A stretch of DNA of 64,000 nucleotides, taken from positions 2,418,001 to 2,482,000 of the forward strand of contig NZ_JACHJV010000001.1 in assembly GCF_014203855.1 (NCBI RefSeq). The letters run 5' to 3'. Origin of the DNA: Kitasatospora kifunensis. GTDB taxonomy: Bacteria; Actinomycetota; Actinomycetes; Streptomycetales; Streptomycetaceae. Positions 48,208 to 57,815 of the stretch are shown in pieces. A model generated the notes under the pieces. It was not told where the DNA came from. It saw only the letters and a list, made by a program, of their open reading frames with translations, and did not search any database. The position numbers were made by a program, and so were the translations under genes. Positions within the stretch are counted from its first letter, which is position 1, and every line of letters starts with the position of its first letter.

Positions 48208-48366
48208 GGCCTGTCCGGCGGATCTTGCCGGGCGCGCGTCGTTGGGCGCCCGGCTGGGCGTGCCGGCGGATCGTCCTCGTACTGGGCCGTACTTGGATGA
48301 TCCGCCGGTGCGTCCAGCCGGGATGCCCGGCGTCGCGCGCCCGGCAAGATCCGCCGGACAGGCCCT
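48206..48366. repeat. 161-bp near-perfect palindrome (MITE-like)
   Basis: The outer 33 bp on each side (48206-48238 and 48334-48366) are perfectly inverted-complementary, and the inner 95 bp continue as an imperfect palindrome in which CCGGCGGATC recurs four times in alternating orientation. The left end coincides with the AG of the NADAR stop codon. It encodes nothing. A related solo arm is present at 62309-62334. It can form a cruciform or very stable RNA hairpin. Confidence 0.9.
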
Positions 48367-48470
48367 GGTCCGTCAAGGCCCTTGGTGCCCCTGGCCGGAC
48401 GCCGGACGCTTATTCTGGTCGTCCTGATCCTGGCACCATCCGGCACATCGTCATCATGGGGGAACGAGTC

Positions 48471-48785
48471 ATGCGGGAACCAGACGTTCAGGTACAACCC
48501 AGCGCATTGGTCACCTACAGCCAGGTGATAGACCAGGAGTACGGCGTGCTGAGCCAGATCCAGGCGACGCTCGCCCAGGTCCAGATACCCGCCGGGGCGT
48601 TCGGCAAGCTGCCGGACTCCGCCGAACTGCTCGACGCGTACGGCGGCCACGCCGACGCCGAACAGCAGAACTGCAGCGACCTGATGGACTGCCTGGACTA
48701 CGCCACCGGCGGCCTGCAGACCACGGCGGTCAACTACACCGGCACCGACGCCGACATGGCCGTGATGTTCGGGGGTGCGCAGTGA
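48471..48785 (+). CDS. Small ESX/EspC-like type VII secretion protein
   Basis: 104 residues, helical-hairpin type: QPSALVTYSQVIDQEYGVLSQIQATLAQVQIPAGAFGKLPDSAELLDAYGGHADAEQQNCSDLMDCLDYATGGLQTTAVNYTGTDADMAVMF. The layout (helix, FGxLP turn, second helix, N-Y-x-x-T-D) is that of actinobacterial type VII secretion targets similar to EspC/DUF2580. GGGGGA precedes ATG 48471 by 7 nt; ATG 48456 is also in frame. It overlaps the next gene by 4 nt, so the two products are likely exported as a pair. Confidence 0.75.
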   Translation: MREPDVQVQPSALVTYSQVIDQEYGVLSQIQATLAQVQIPAGAFGKLPDSAELLDAYGGHADAEQQNCSDLMDCLDYATGGLQTTAVNYTGTDADMAVMFGGAQ

Positions 48786-49753
48786 GGGCTCCCGACCCGA
48801 GCGGCAACGCCTACGGGTGGGCCAGCGCGCAGCCCCCGGCCCCGCTGAAGCCGCTGCCGCAGATCCACGGCGACAACCCGGGCGTGATCGGCTCGTTCCT
48901 CGACGACGTGGTCAAGGACGTCCTCGAAGCCACCGGGCTGCTCGACCAGCTCGACAAGGTGACCGGCCAGCCGCAGGCCCTGCTCACCGCCGCCCAGACC
49001 TGGCAGGACCAGGCCATGGCGCTGCGCGGCGTCGCCGAAGCGCTGCGCCAGGGTGCCCAGCCGGTCTCCCAGCAGTGGCACGGCAGCGCCTCCAACGCCT
49101 TCGGCAGCCACATGGGCCAGCTGGTCGCCGCCATCGACGCCACCGCCGACGACGCCGCCAACACCGCCCAGATCATCGGCTCGGCGGCGGCGGAGTGCCA
49201 GCTCGCCGAGGACACGGTGATCGGCATCATCCGCGAGGCCATCGAGTGGATCGGGATGACGGTGGCGGCAGGGGCCCTCGCGGACATCCTGACCCTGGGC
49301 CTGGCTTCCATCGTGGACGGGCTGGTGGCGGACGCGGAGATCACGGCGTTCGTCGAGCGGGTCGCCAAGGTGTCGGAGACCCTGGCGGCGAAGTTGACGA
49401 AGCTCCAGGAGGCCATGAAGGAGCTGCGGGAGGCCGAGAAGCTCGGCAAGGGGATCAAGGCGGCCAACGATGCCCGCAAGGTCATCAGCGACATACGCAA
49501 GGGCGGCAGGTCGCTCACGGACTTCCAGTCCATCAAGGACTCGTACAAGGGCTCGAACCTCGCCGGGCAGATCCTGTCCAAGCCAATCAAGAGCGGCCTG
49601 GCCGCCCCGATCCTCGGGGGCCTCACCGGTGTGCACCCCGATCTGAAGGGCGAGGCCGAGAAGCTGGCGGGCCAACTGGACGCTCCCCCGCCGGCCGACC
49701 CGCCGGCGCCCTACCACGTGCCGGCGAGTCGTATCGAGCAGGCTTTCGGCTGA
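48782..49753 (+). CDS. WXG100-superfamily protein, putative T7SS cargo
   Basis: 323 residues. A Pro-rich leader precedes a WXG-type hairpin at about 60-150, with the W-x-G turn as QQWHGSASNAFGSHM (about 98-112). A hydrophobic helix pair follows (IEWIGMTVAAGALADILTLGLASIVDGLV), then a charged coiled coil (LAAKLTKLQEAMKELREAEKLGKGIKAANDARKV) and a C-terminal Pro-rich end. The organisation resembles the N-terminal part of polymorphic toxins but no toxin domain is evident; it may be a structural or truncated cargo. GTG start overlaps the previous stop (GTGA). Confidence 0.75.
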   Translation: MRAPDPSGNAYGWASAQPPAPLKPLPQIHGDNPGVIGSFLDDVVKDVLEATGLLDQLDKVTGQPQALLTAAQTWQDQAMALRGVAEALRQGAQPVSQQWHGSASNAFGSHMGQLVAAIDATADDAANTAQIIGSAAAECQLAEDTVIGIIREAIEWIGMTVAAGALADILTLGLASIVDGLVADAEITAFVERVAKVSETLAAKLTKLQEAMKELREAEKLGKGIKAANDARKVISDIRKGGRSLTDFQSIKDSYKGSNLAGQILSKPIKSGLAAPILGGLTGVHPDLKGEAEKLAGQLDAPPPADPPAPYHVPASRIEQAFG

Positions 49754-49793
49754 GACTCGACAGCGGACGCGGACGGTTGAAGGAGAGATCACG

Positions 49794-50423
49794 GTGAACG
49801 AGGCACGAGCGGAACGGCTCCGAGCCACGATCGCGGCCCGGGTGGCCCGGCAGGAGCAGGCCGTACGGGACCTGATCTCTCCGTGGTTGCAACCACAGGA
49901 GCGGGTGCGCGGTTCGATGGACGTTCAGGTGGACTGGTTGACGCCGCTTCGCGCGCCTCGGCGACTGCGGGCCACGAAACCGGTTCCGCCGGACGGCTGG
50001 GACGCCTCCGCCTTCGACCGGGTGCTGCGCATCGTCCACCACGCGCTGCTGGGTTGGTTCCTGGGCCTACGGCGCGTCGTCTGGAGCTACCCGCACGGCC
50101 GGCCATTCACGGGCGGCTGGTCGAGTCAGGCCGGGCTCTTCCTGCTCATGGTGCGCACCGGGCCGTCCCGGCACCGGTACTACGAGAACGACGACGCCTT
50201 TCTCGTCTTCACCGACCGCCGACTCCTGGTGCTGCACCGCGAGAGCGGTGAGCGCCTGGGCGAGCTCGCCCTGCACCACCTGGTCGTCGGTGAGCCCAAG
50301 GAACGCGAATTCCGCCAGGCCGAGCGGGTCGATCTGAGCTTCACCGACGGTTCGCTGCTCGCCCTGACCATGGGGTCGAGCGAGACGAAGGAACTCCGCG
50401 ACCTGCTCGCCGGCCGAGCCTGA
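49794..50423 (+). CDS. Hypothetical protein in WXG operon
   Basis: 209 residues, not recognised. It contains a single hydrophobic stretch (ALLGWFLGLRRVVW), a middle with WSSQAGLFLLMVRTG, and a C-terminal beta-rich region (DDAFLVFTDRRLLVLHRESGERLGELALHHLVVGE, RVDLSFTDGSLLALTMGSS) that looks like a PH/GRAM-type beta-barrel. GAAGGAGAG lies 8 nt before the GTG. It starts 40 bp after the WXG gene, so it is probably the third gene of that operon and could be an accessory or immunity factor. Confidence 0.6.
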   Translation: MNEARAERLRATIAARVARQEQAVRDLISPWLQPQERVRGSMDVQVDWLTPLRAPRRLRATKPVPPDGWDASAFDRVLRIVHHALLGWFLGLRRVVWSYPHGRPFTGGWSSQAGLFLLMVRTGPSRHRYYENDDAFLVFTDRRLLVLHRESGERLGELALHHLVVGEPKEREFRQAERVDLSFTDGSLLALTMGSSETKELRDLLAGRA

Positions 50424-50435
50424 CGCAGCGACCAC

Positions 50436-50473
50436 GAAGGGGCCGCCCCCGCCGAAGCGGGAGCGGCCCCTTC
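50436..50473. terminator. Bidirectional terminator before glyS end
   Basis: GAAGGGGCCGC (50436-50446) pairs with GCGGCCCCTTC (50463-50473), with an inner CCCGC/GCGGG stem. It lies between the convergent hypothetical gene and glyS, so it can stop transcription from both sides. Confidence 0.82.
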
Positions 50474-50491
50474 ACCACGTGAGCAGTCGGC

Positions 50492-51874
<1,383 letters not shown>

Positions 51875-52057
51875 AGTGCTCTCTTCAGACGACGTCGCAA
51901 CTCGGTACGACGGCACGGTCAAGGCGCGGCTGGTTGCGCGCACCCGAATACCTCAGGTTACCGGGCAGGCGGGTGGGGGGTTCAAATCGATAATGTCCGC
52001 GCGCGTTCGAGGCGGCGAACCGTTCCCCCACCCCTCGACCTCCCCATCCATCGGAAG

Positions 52058-52096
52058 TTGACAATCATTTCCAATTAATATGACAATGGTTGTCAT
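52058..52096 (+). promoter_or_regulatory. Zur boxes and predicted leaderless promoter of znuA
   Basis: ATGACAA-TGG-TTGTCAT (52080-52096) is a perfect Zur-type palindrome. TTGACAA-TCA-TTTCCAA (52058-52074) is a second, imperfect one. TTGACA at 52058-52063 and GACAAT at 52082-52087 (18-bp spacing) fit -35/-10 elements, which would place the transcription start at about 52095, on the znuA ATG. Zinc-bound Zur at these sites would occlude the promoter. Confidence 0.75.
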
Positions 52097-53057
52097 GATG
52101 CACCGACGCCTTCCCACCTCCATAGCCTTGGCGGCCACCGCCGCCGTCGGCGCACTGCTGCTCATCGCGTGCGGTGGCAGCGGCTCCGGCACCAAGAGCG
52201 CGGACGGCAAGCCGGCGGTGGTCGCGTCCTTCTACCCGATGCAGTACCTGGCCGAGCAGATCGGCGGCGACCAGGTGAAGGTCACCGACCTGACGGCCGC
52301 GGGCACCGAACCGCACGACCTGGAGCTGACCGCCAAGCAGGTGGGCACCGTCCAGAAGGCCGACGTCGTGCTCTACCTCAAGGGCCTGCAGCCCACGGTG
52401 GACAAGGCCGTCGCGCAGTCGCACAGCAAGCACGTGGTGGACGCCGCCGCGCTCTCGCCGCTGGTCGACCACCACCTCGACGAGGGCACCGAGGAGACCG
52501 ACAGCGCCGGACACACCCACGAGCACCCGGGCGAGGCCGGCGACCCGCACCTGTGGCTGGACCCGACCCGCTACGCGGCCGTCGCCCAGGGGGTCGGCGC
52601 AGAACTCGCCAAGGCCGACCCGGCGCACGCCGCCACCTACCAGCGGAACACCGCCGACCTGGTGAGTCGGCTGACCGCCCTGGACCAGAGCTTCACCAAC
52701 GGGCTCAAGGGCTGCACCGACACCTCCTTCGTCACCAGCCACGCCGCCTTCGGCTACCTCGCCGACCACTACGGGCTGCACCAGATCGCGATCAACGGGG
52801 TGGACCCGGAGTCCGAGCCGACCCCGGCCCGGATGGCGCAGATCCAGCAGACGGCCAAGGCCAACGGCGTGACCACGATCTTCTTCGAGACCCTGGTCAG
52901 CCCCAAGCTGGCGGACAGCGTGGCCAAGGACCTGAACCTGAAGACCGCCGTGCTCGACCCGCTGGAGGGCGTCAAGAGCGGCAGCAACGACGACTACTTC
53001 TCGATCATGCAGCGAAACCTGACCCACCTGCGGTCGGCGCTCGGCTGCGCGAGCTGA
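52095..53057 (+). CDS. znuA: Zinc ABC transporter substrate-binding lipoprotein
   Basis: 320 residues from ATG 52095. Lipobox LLLIAC places the lipidated Cys at 26. The cluster A-I fold shows VASFYPMQYLAEQIGG, PHDLELTAKQ (metal-binding His), a His/Asp-rich loop (DHHLDEGTEETDSAGHTHEHPGEAGDPHLWLDP), SHAAFGYLADHYGL and an end near EGVKSGSNDDYFSIM. It captures Zn2+ for the ZnuBC transporter. The start overlaps a Zur palindrome and has no SD, so a leaderless mRNA is likely; ATG codons at 52080 and 52098 are in frame too. Confidence 0.93.
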   Translation: MMHRRLPTSIALAATAAVGALLLIACGGSGSGTKSADGKPAVVASFYPMQYLAEQIGGDQVKVTDLTAAGTEPHDLELTAKQVGTVQKADVVLYLKGLQPTVDKAVAQSHSKHVVDAAALSPLVDHHLDEGTEETDSAGHTHEHPGEAGDPHLWLDPTRYAAVAQGVGAELAKADPAHAATYQRNTADLVSRLTALDQSFTNGLKGCTDTSFVTSHAAFGYLADHYGLHQIAINGVDPESEPTPARMAQIQQTAKANGVTTIFFETLVSPKLADSVAKDLNLKTAVLDPLEGVKSGSNDDYFSIMQRNLTHLRSALGCAS

Positions 53058-53073
53058 CGGGAGGCCGACGACG

Positions 53074-53892
53074 ATGAGCACCCCCAACGATGTGATCAGG
53101 CTGACCGCCGCCCGCGCCGCGCTCGGCGGCCGCCCCGTGCTGCGCGGCGTCGACCTGAGCGTGGCCCCCGGCGAGGTGGTCGCGCTGCTCGGCGCCAACG
53201 GCTCCGGCAAGTCCACCACCGTGAAGACGGTGGTCGGTTCGGTGCCGCTGACCGGCGGCGAGCGCGAGCTGTTCGGGACGCCCGGGGCGAGGTTCCGCGC
53301 CTGGCACCGGATCGGCTACGTCCCGCAGCGCACCACGGCGGCCGGCGGGGTGCCGGCCACCGTGCGCGAGGTGGTCGCGACCGGGCGGTTGGCCCGGCAC
53401 GGGCTGCTGCCGCTGCGGCGCCGGGACAAGGCGGCGGTGAACCAGGCGCTGGACGCCGTCGGCCTGCTGGCCAGGGCCGACGACTCGGTGGCGAACCTCT
53501 CCGGTGGGCAGCAGCAGCGGGTGCTGATCGCCCGCGCGCTGGTCGGCGGCCCCGAGCTGCTGATCATGGACGAGCCGATGGCCGGGGTGGACCTGGCCAG
53601 CCAGCAGGTCCTCGCCGACACGCTGCGCCGCGAGGTGGCCAAGGGCGTGGCCGTGCTGCTGGTGTTGCACGAACTCGGGCCGCTCGAACCGCTGATCGAC
53701 CGCACGGTGCTGCTGCGGGACGGGCTGGTGCTGCACGACGGGCCGCCCGGGACGACGCCGACGACCGGCGACCACCACGGCCAAGAGCTCCATGACCACG
53801 CGCACCATGACCACGCGCTTCACGACCACGCGCACCACCACGCCGACGACCCGAAGACCCACGACCACACCCAGCATGGACTGTTGATATGA
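53074..53892 (+). CDS. znuC: Zinc ABC transporter ATP-binding protein
   Basis: 272 residues. Walker A GANGSGKST (about 46-54), signature LSGGQQQR, Walker B LLIMDEP, H-loop His in LLVLHELG. The C-terminal 40 residues are extraordinarily His/Asp-rich (DHHGQELHDHAHHDHALHDH and onward), probably a zinc-sensing or zinc-storing tail. It powers zinc uptake with ZnuA and ZnuB; it overlaps znuB by 4 nt. Confidence 0.94.
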   Translation: MSTPNDVIRLTAARAALGGRPVLRGVDLSVAPGEVVALLGANGSGKSTTVKTVVGSVPLTGGERELFGTPGARFRAWHRIGYVPQRTTAAGGVPATVREVVATGRLARHGLLPLRRRDKAAVNQALDAVGLLARADDSVANLSGGQQQRVLIARALVGGPELLIMDEPMAGVDLASQQVLADTLRREVAKGVAVLLVLHELGPLEPLIDRTVLLRDGLVLHDGPPGTTPTTGDHHGQELHDHAHHDHALHDHAHHHADDPKTHDHTQHGLLI

Positions 53893-54815
53893 CCGGACTG
53901 ACCGACATGTTGTCCTACGACTTCATGCAGCGCGCGCTGCTCGCCGCCCTGCTGGTCGGCATCACCGCGCCGGCCGTCGGCATCTACCTGGTCCAGCGGC
54001 GGCAGGCGTTGATGGGCGACGGCATCGGCCATGTCGCGCTGACCGGCGTGGGCCTGGGGCTGGTCTTCCAGACCAGCCCGGTCTGGATGGCGGTCCTGGT
54101 CTGCGTGGTGGCCGCCGTGATCATGGAGTTGGTCCGTTCCCGCGGCAACCAGCGCGGCGACATCGCCTTGGCGATGCTCTTCTACGGCGGGATGGCCTGC
54201 GGTCGGCTGCTGATCAGCAAGGCGCCCTCGGCCAGCGGGACCGGCGGCAGCCTGGACAGCTATCTCTGGGGCTCGATCCTGGCGGTGGACACCGGCGACC
54301 TGGTCACCATCGCGGTGCTCGGCGCGGTCGTCATCGCGGTCACCCTCGGGCTGCGGCGCCAGTTCTTCGCGGTCTGCCAGGACGAGGAGTTCGCCAAGGT
54401 CACCGGCGTCCCGGTGCGGCTGCTCAACCTGCTGCTCGCGGTGATGGCCGCGGTCACCGTCACGGTGGCGATGCGGGTGGTGGGACTGCTGCTGGTGAGC
54501 GCGTTGATGGTGGTGCCGGTCGCGGCCGCCCAGTTGCTGACCCGCTCGTTCCTGGCCACCCAGGCGCTGGCGATCGGGCTCGGCGTGCTGGTCTCGCTCG
54601 GCGGCGTGGCCACCTCCTACCAGGCCGACGTGCCGCCGGGTTCGGCCATCGTGCTGCTGGCGATCGCCGTCTTCGCGGTGTTCAGCGCGCTGGCGGCGCC
54701 GCTGGCCAGGCGCCGCCACCGCACACCGACGGACGGCGCGGGCGTCACGATCCCGGGACCCGCGAAAGCTCCCTCGGCACAGGACCCGGTCGGCAGTGCG
54801 AGGCTGGCACAATGA
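53889..54815 (+). CDS. znuB: Zinc ABC transporter permease
   Basis: 308 residues with eight or nine membrane helices. The ABC-3 permease pattern is clear: FMQRALLAALLVGITAPAVGIYLVQRRQALMGDGIGHVALTGVGLG near the N-terminus, RGDIALAMLFYGGMACGRLL, and LGSILAVDTGDL. It forms the channel for Zn2+ import. Overlaps znuC (ATGA) and is followed by zur 35 bp later, completing a znuACB-zur operon. Confidence 0.93.
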   Translation: MTGLTDMLSYDFMQRALLAALLVGITAPAVGIYLVQRRQALMGDGIGHVALTGVGLGLVFQTSPVWMAVLVCVVAAVIMELVRSRGNQRGDIALAMLFYGGMACGRLLISKAPSASGTGGSLDSYLWGSILAVDTGDLVTIAVLGAVVIAVTLGLRRQFFAVCQDEEFAKVTGVPVRLLNLLLAVMAAVTVTVAMRVVGLLLVSALMVVPVAAAQLLTRSFLATQALAIGLGVLVSLGGVATSYQADVPPGSAIVLLAIAVFAVFSALAAPLARRRHRTPTDGAGVTIPGPAKAPSAQDPVGSARLAQ

Positions 54816-54850
54816 GCTGTGACCCGCCCCGATCCCCAGGAGGAGCACCG

Positions 54851-55273
54851 GTGACCACCGCAGGCCCGTCGCCACGCGCCCGATCCACCAGGCAGCGCGC
54901 CGCCGTCTCCGCGGCGCTGGACGAGATCGAGGACTTCCGCAGCGCGCAGGAACTGCACGACATGCTCAAGCACCGGGGCGACTCGGTGGGCCTGACCACC
55001 GTCTACCGCACGCTGCAGTCGCTCGCCGACGCCGGCGAGGTGGACGTGCTGCGCACCGCCGACGGCGAGGCCGTCTACCGGCGGTGCAGCAGCGGACACC
55101 ACCACCACCTGGTCTGCCGGCACTGCGGCAGCACGGTGGAGGTCGAGGGCCCGGCGGTGGAGCGCTGGGCCAACACGGTGGCGGCCGAGCACGGGTTCAG
55201 CGACATCGCGCACACCCTGGAGATCTTCGGCACCTGCGCCGACTGCGCGGCCAAGCAGCGGATCGGGGCCTGA
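54851..55273 (+). CDS. zur: Zinc uptake regulator Zur (Fur family)
   Basis: 140 residues. Winged-helix N-terminal domain (RSTRQRAAVSAALDEIEDFRSAQELHDMLKHRGDSVGLTTVYRTLQSLADAGEVDVL), then the metal-binding domain with CSSGHHHHLVCRHCG and CADCA: two CxxC pairs for structural zinc and His ligands for regulatory zinc. With zinc bound it represses znuACB through the boxes at 52058-52096. GTG 54851 has AGGAGGAG just upstream; ATG 54812, overlapping the znuB stop, is a less likely start. Confidence 0.94.
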   Translation: MTTAGPSPRARSTRQRAAVSAALDEIEDFRSAQELHDMLKHRGDSVGLTTVYRTLQSLADAGEVDVLRTADGEAVYRRCSSGHHHHLVCRHCGSTVEVEGPAVERWANTVAAEHGFSDIAHTLEIFGTCADCAAKQRIGA

Positions 55274-55281
55274 CCCCCGGG

Positions 55282-55317
55282 CCCCGGGGCCCCGGGGCCC
55301 CGGGGCCCCGGGGCCCC
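55282..55317. repeat. Tandem CCCCGGGG microsatellite
   Basis: The 8-bp self-complementary unit CCCCGGGG is repeated 4.5 times directly downstream of zur, between zur and a convergent gene. It can fold into many alternative hairpins on either strand and may act as a terminator; its copy number is likely to vary between strains. Confidence 0.9.
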
Positions 55318-55332
55318 AAGGGGGAACGGCCC

Positions 55333-55953
55333 TCAGGACCAGCTGCGCCACTGCCAGACGGCGGCCGGAAACGCCGCCACCAGCTCGTCCAACCGTTCGG
55401 CCAGCGTGATGAGTTCCTCGTACGGACGGCGCCCGTCGGTCCAGCCGATCAGCCGGGCGCCGTCGATCCGCCAGCCGCAGTCGGCCGCCACGGTCAGCCG
55501 CTTGAGCCGATCGGTGATCAGCAGCTCGCCGAACTCGTAGTCGGCGCAGACCCGTTCGACATGCGCACCGGGCCCGCCGCCCGGCAGCGGGCGGCGCTGC
55601 CACAGGCCCGGCGGGATCGGCCAGGACCGCTCGCCGCGCCACTTGGCCGCCAGCCGACGGGGCGTCACGGCGGTGGCGGGCAGCGCCCTGGGCAGGTCGA
55701 GCGCCACGAACGAGAAGTCGTGCAGGGTGCCGCCGCGGCTGGGCGCCGCCGGTGCGACCAGCAGGTGCGCCAGCACGACGTACCGCCCTGCCACCTGACC
55801 GCGCAGCAGGTCGTACAGCCGATCGGTACCGGACCCGAGGGTGAACGGGTAGCCCCGGGTCCCGAGGCCGACATCGGCGGCCGTCGCCCGCCTGCGGTAG
55901 TCCCACCCCGGGTCCCGACGCAGACGACGGATACTCCTACGCGCCTCGAACAC
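55333..55953 (-). CDS. Hypothetical protein
   Basis: 206 residues, not recognised. It begins MFEARRSIRRLRRDPGWDYRRRATAADVGLGTRGYPFTLGSGTDRLYDLLRGQVAGRYVVLAHLLVAP, reads like an alpha/beta domain, and has no signal peptide or membrane helix. Segments HDFSFVALDLPRALP and FGELLITDRLKRLTV, plus a C-terminal ELITLAERLDELVAAFP helix, resemble small uncharacterised actinobacterial proteins with a DUF3137-like look, but this is not secure. It begins 9 bp after the uppS stop and probably shares the recO-uppS transcript. Confidence 0.7.
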   Translation of the reverse strand: MFEARRSIRRLRRDPGWDYRRRATAADVGLGTRGYPFTLGSGTDRLYDLLRGQVAGRYVVLAHLLVAPAAPSRGGTLHDFSFVALDLPRALPATAVTPRRLAAKWRGERSWPIPPGLWQRRPLPGGGPGAHVERVCADYEFGELLITDRLKRLTVAADCGWRIDGARLIGWTDGRRPYEELITLAERLDELVAAFPAAVWQWRSWS

Positions 55954-55962
55954 GCGAGGCGC

Positions 55963-56898
55963 TCAGCGCTGCGCCGGAAGCTCGGCAGTGCTCGACAGCT
56001 CCGGGGCCGACAGCTCCGGGGCCGACGGCTCCGACGAGAACTCGTCCGCCGACTCGCCAGGCTCCTGCGCCAACTCACCGGGCTCGCCCGGCAGCTCGTT
56101 CGGCAGCGCGCCGCCGAAGCGCCGGTCGCGCATCGCGTACTGCTCGCAGGCCCGCCACAGGTCGCGCCGGTCGAAGTCCGGCCAGAGCACGTCCTGGAAC
56201 ACGAACTCGGCGTAAGCCGACTGCCAGAGCCAGAAGTTGGAGGTGCGCTGCTCGCCGCTGGGGCGCAGGAAGAGGTCCACGTCCGGCATGTCGGGGTGGT
56301 ACATGTACTTGGAGAGGGTCTTCTCGTTGACCTTCTTCGGGTCCAGCTTGCCGGCCGCCACATCGGCGGCGATCGCCGCGGCGGCGTCCGCGACCTCGGC
56401 CCGGCCACCGTAGTTGACGCACATGTAGAGGGTGACCAGGTCGTTCTCCTTGGTCTGCTCCTCGGCCACCTTGAGCTCCTGGACCACGCTCTTCCAGAGC
56501 TTGGGCATCCGCCCGGCCCAGCGGATCCGCACGCCCAGCTCGTCCAACTCGTCGCGGCGGCGGCGGATCACGTCCCGGTTGAAGTTCATCAGGAACTTCA
56601 CCTCGTCCGGCGAACGCTTCCAGTTCTCGGTGGAGAAGGCGTAGAGCGAGATGTTCTTGACGCCCAGCTCGATCGCGCCCTTCAGCACGTCCAGCACGAC
56701 GCTCTCGCCGACCTTGTGGCCCTCGGTGCGGGGCAGTCCGCGCTCCTTGGCCCAACGGCCGTTGCCGTCCATCACGATGGCGACGTGCTCCGGGACCAGC
56801 TCGCCGGGGATCTTCGGCGGCCGGGCGCCGCTCGGGTGCGGGTCCGGGGTGCGGTAGGTCCGCTGCTTGCTGCCACCGAAGAGCCGTCGCGCTGCCAT
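55963..56898 (-). CDS. uppS: Isoprenyl transferase (undecaprenyl diphosphate synthase type)
   Basis: 311 residues. The catalytic N-terminal motif [24 protein letters not shown] has the essential Asp, followed by [41 protein letters not shown] and W-PDFDRRDL. It condenses isopentenyl diphosphate into the long-chain lipid carrier for wall synthesis. The C-terminal 45 residues ([32 protein letters not shown]) are acidic and repetitive and absent from most homologues. ATG 56898 has GGAGA 7 nt upstream within the recO end; a GTG at 56904 overlaps the recO stop. Confidence 0.95.
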   Translation of the reverse strand: MAARRLFGGSKQRTYRTPDPHPSGARPPKIPGELVPEHVAIVMDGNGRWAKERGLPRTEGHKVGESVVLDVLKGAIELGVKNISLYAFSTENWKRSPDEVKFLMNFNRDVIRRRRDELDELGVRIRWAGRMPKLWKSVVQELKVAEEQTKENDLVTLYMCVNYGGRAEVADAAAAIAADVAAGKLDPKKVNEKTLSKYMYHPDMPDVDLFLRPSGEQRTSNFWLWQSAYAEFVFQDVLWPDFDRRDLWRACEQYAMRDRRFGGALPNELPGEPGELAQEPGESADEFSSEPSAPELSAPELSSTAELPAQR

Positions 56899-56900
56899 GC

Positions 56901-57647
56901 TCACTTCTCCACGTATCTCATCGAGCGGATACCCCGCTCAAGGTGCCACTGCAGGTAGGCGGCGACCAGACCGCTGCCCTCCCGCCAGTACCGGGGTTCA
57001 CTGGCATCCGCCGTCCGCCAGTCTCCGGACAGCAGGGCGCCGAGCAGAACCAGTGTCTCAGGGGAGGGTACGGCACAGCCAGGCACGCGGCAGTCCACGC
57101 AGAGCACGCCGCCGGCCTGCAGCGAGAAGAAGCGGTTGGGGCCGTCCAGGCCGCACTTGGCGCAGTCGGTGAAGCTGGCGCCGTAGCCGTTGACGGCCAG
57201 TGAGCGCAGCAGGAAGGCGTCCAGCACCAGGTGCGACTCGTGGGTCCCGGCCGCCAGCGTGCGCAGCGCGCCGATCAGCAGCAGGTACTGCTGGACGGCC
57301 GGTTCGCCCTCGTTCTCGGCGAAGCGTTCCGCCGTCTCCAGCATCGCGGTGCCGGCGGTGTAGCGACCGTAGTCGGTGACGATGCTGCCGCCGTAGGGGG
57401 CGATGGTCTCCACCTGCGTGCACAGCGGCAGCGAGCGGCCGACGAGCTCGCTGCCCCGGCTGAAGAACTGCACGTCCACGTGGGAGAAGGGCTCCAGCCG
57501 AGCCCCGAACTTGGACTTGGTCTTGCGCACCCCCCGGGCCACCGCGCGGACCTTGCCGTGCTGGCGGGTGAGCAGGGTGATGATCCGGTCGGCCTCGCCG
57601 AGCTTCTGGGCGCGCAGGACGACGCCATCGTCGCGGATCAGACTCAT
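56901..57647 (-). CDS. recO: DNA repair protein RecO
   Basis: 248 residues from ATG 57647. OB-fold N-terminus: [60 protein letters not shown]. The C-terminal zinc site is CAKCGLDGP...CVDCRVPGC. RecO anneals single-stranded DNA and loads RecA with RecR in gap repair. It overlaps the uppS start and is preceded on the minus strand by a TerB-like gene whose terminator hairpin lies between them. GTG 57665 is an alternative start. Confidence 0.95.
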   Translation of the reverse strand: MSLIRDDGVVLRAQKLGEADRIITLLTRQHGKVRAVARGVRKTKSKFGARLEPFSHVDVQFFSRGSELVGRSLPLCTQVETIAPYGGSIVTDYGRYTAGTAMLETAERFAENEGEPAVQQYLLLIGALRTLAAGTHESHLVLDAFLLRSLAVNGYGASFTDCAKCGLDGPNRFFSLQAGGVLCVDCRVPGCAVPSPETLVLLGALLSGDWRTADASEPRYWREGSGLVAAYLQWHLERGIRSMRYVEK

Positions 57648-57723
57648 TCCCCCATTGTCCCGCACGCCGCGGCCGCCTCGGGCCGCGCGCCCGCGTGGGG
57701 GGTGCGGGGCTCGGCAGCCGGGT

Positions 57724-57760
57724 GCCCGCAGCGGGCTCTCGGGGGAAGCCCGCTGCGGGC
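57724..57760 (-). terminator. Terminator hairpin between TerB-like gene and recO
   Basis: A perfect 14-bp stem (57724-57737 with 57747-57760) and 9-nt loop, 55 nt past the TerB-like stop on the minus strand. No U-tract. Confidence 0.65.
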
Positions 57761-57815
57761 GCGGCGGGCCCGGAGGGGGGAACGGGCCCAGCTCGGGGTG
57801 CCGGGGTGGGCGCGC

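Noticed and set aside
48204..48650. Minus-strand ORF through the palindrome and EspC-like gene
   Set aside because: Antisense shadow; it reads through a non-coding palindrome and opposes a well-supported plus-strand gene.
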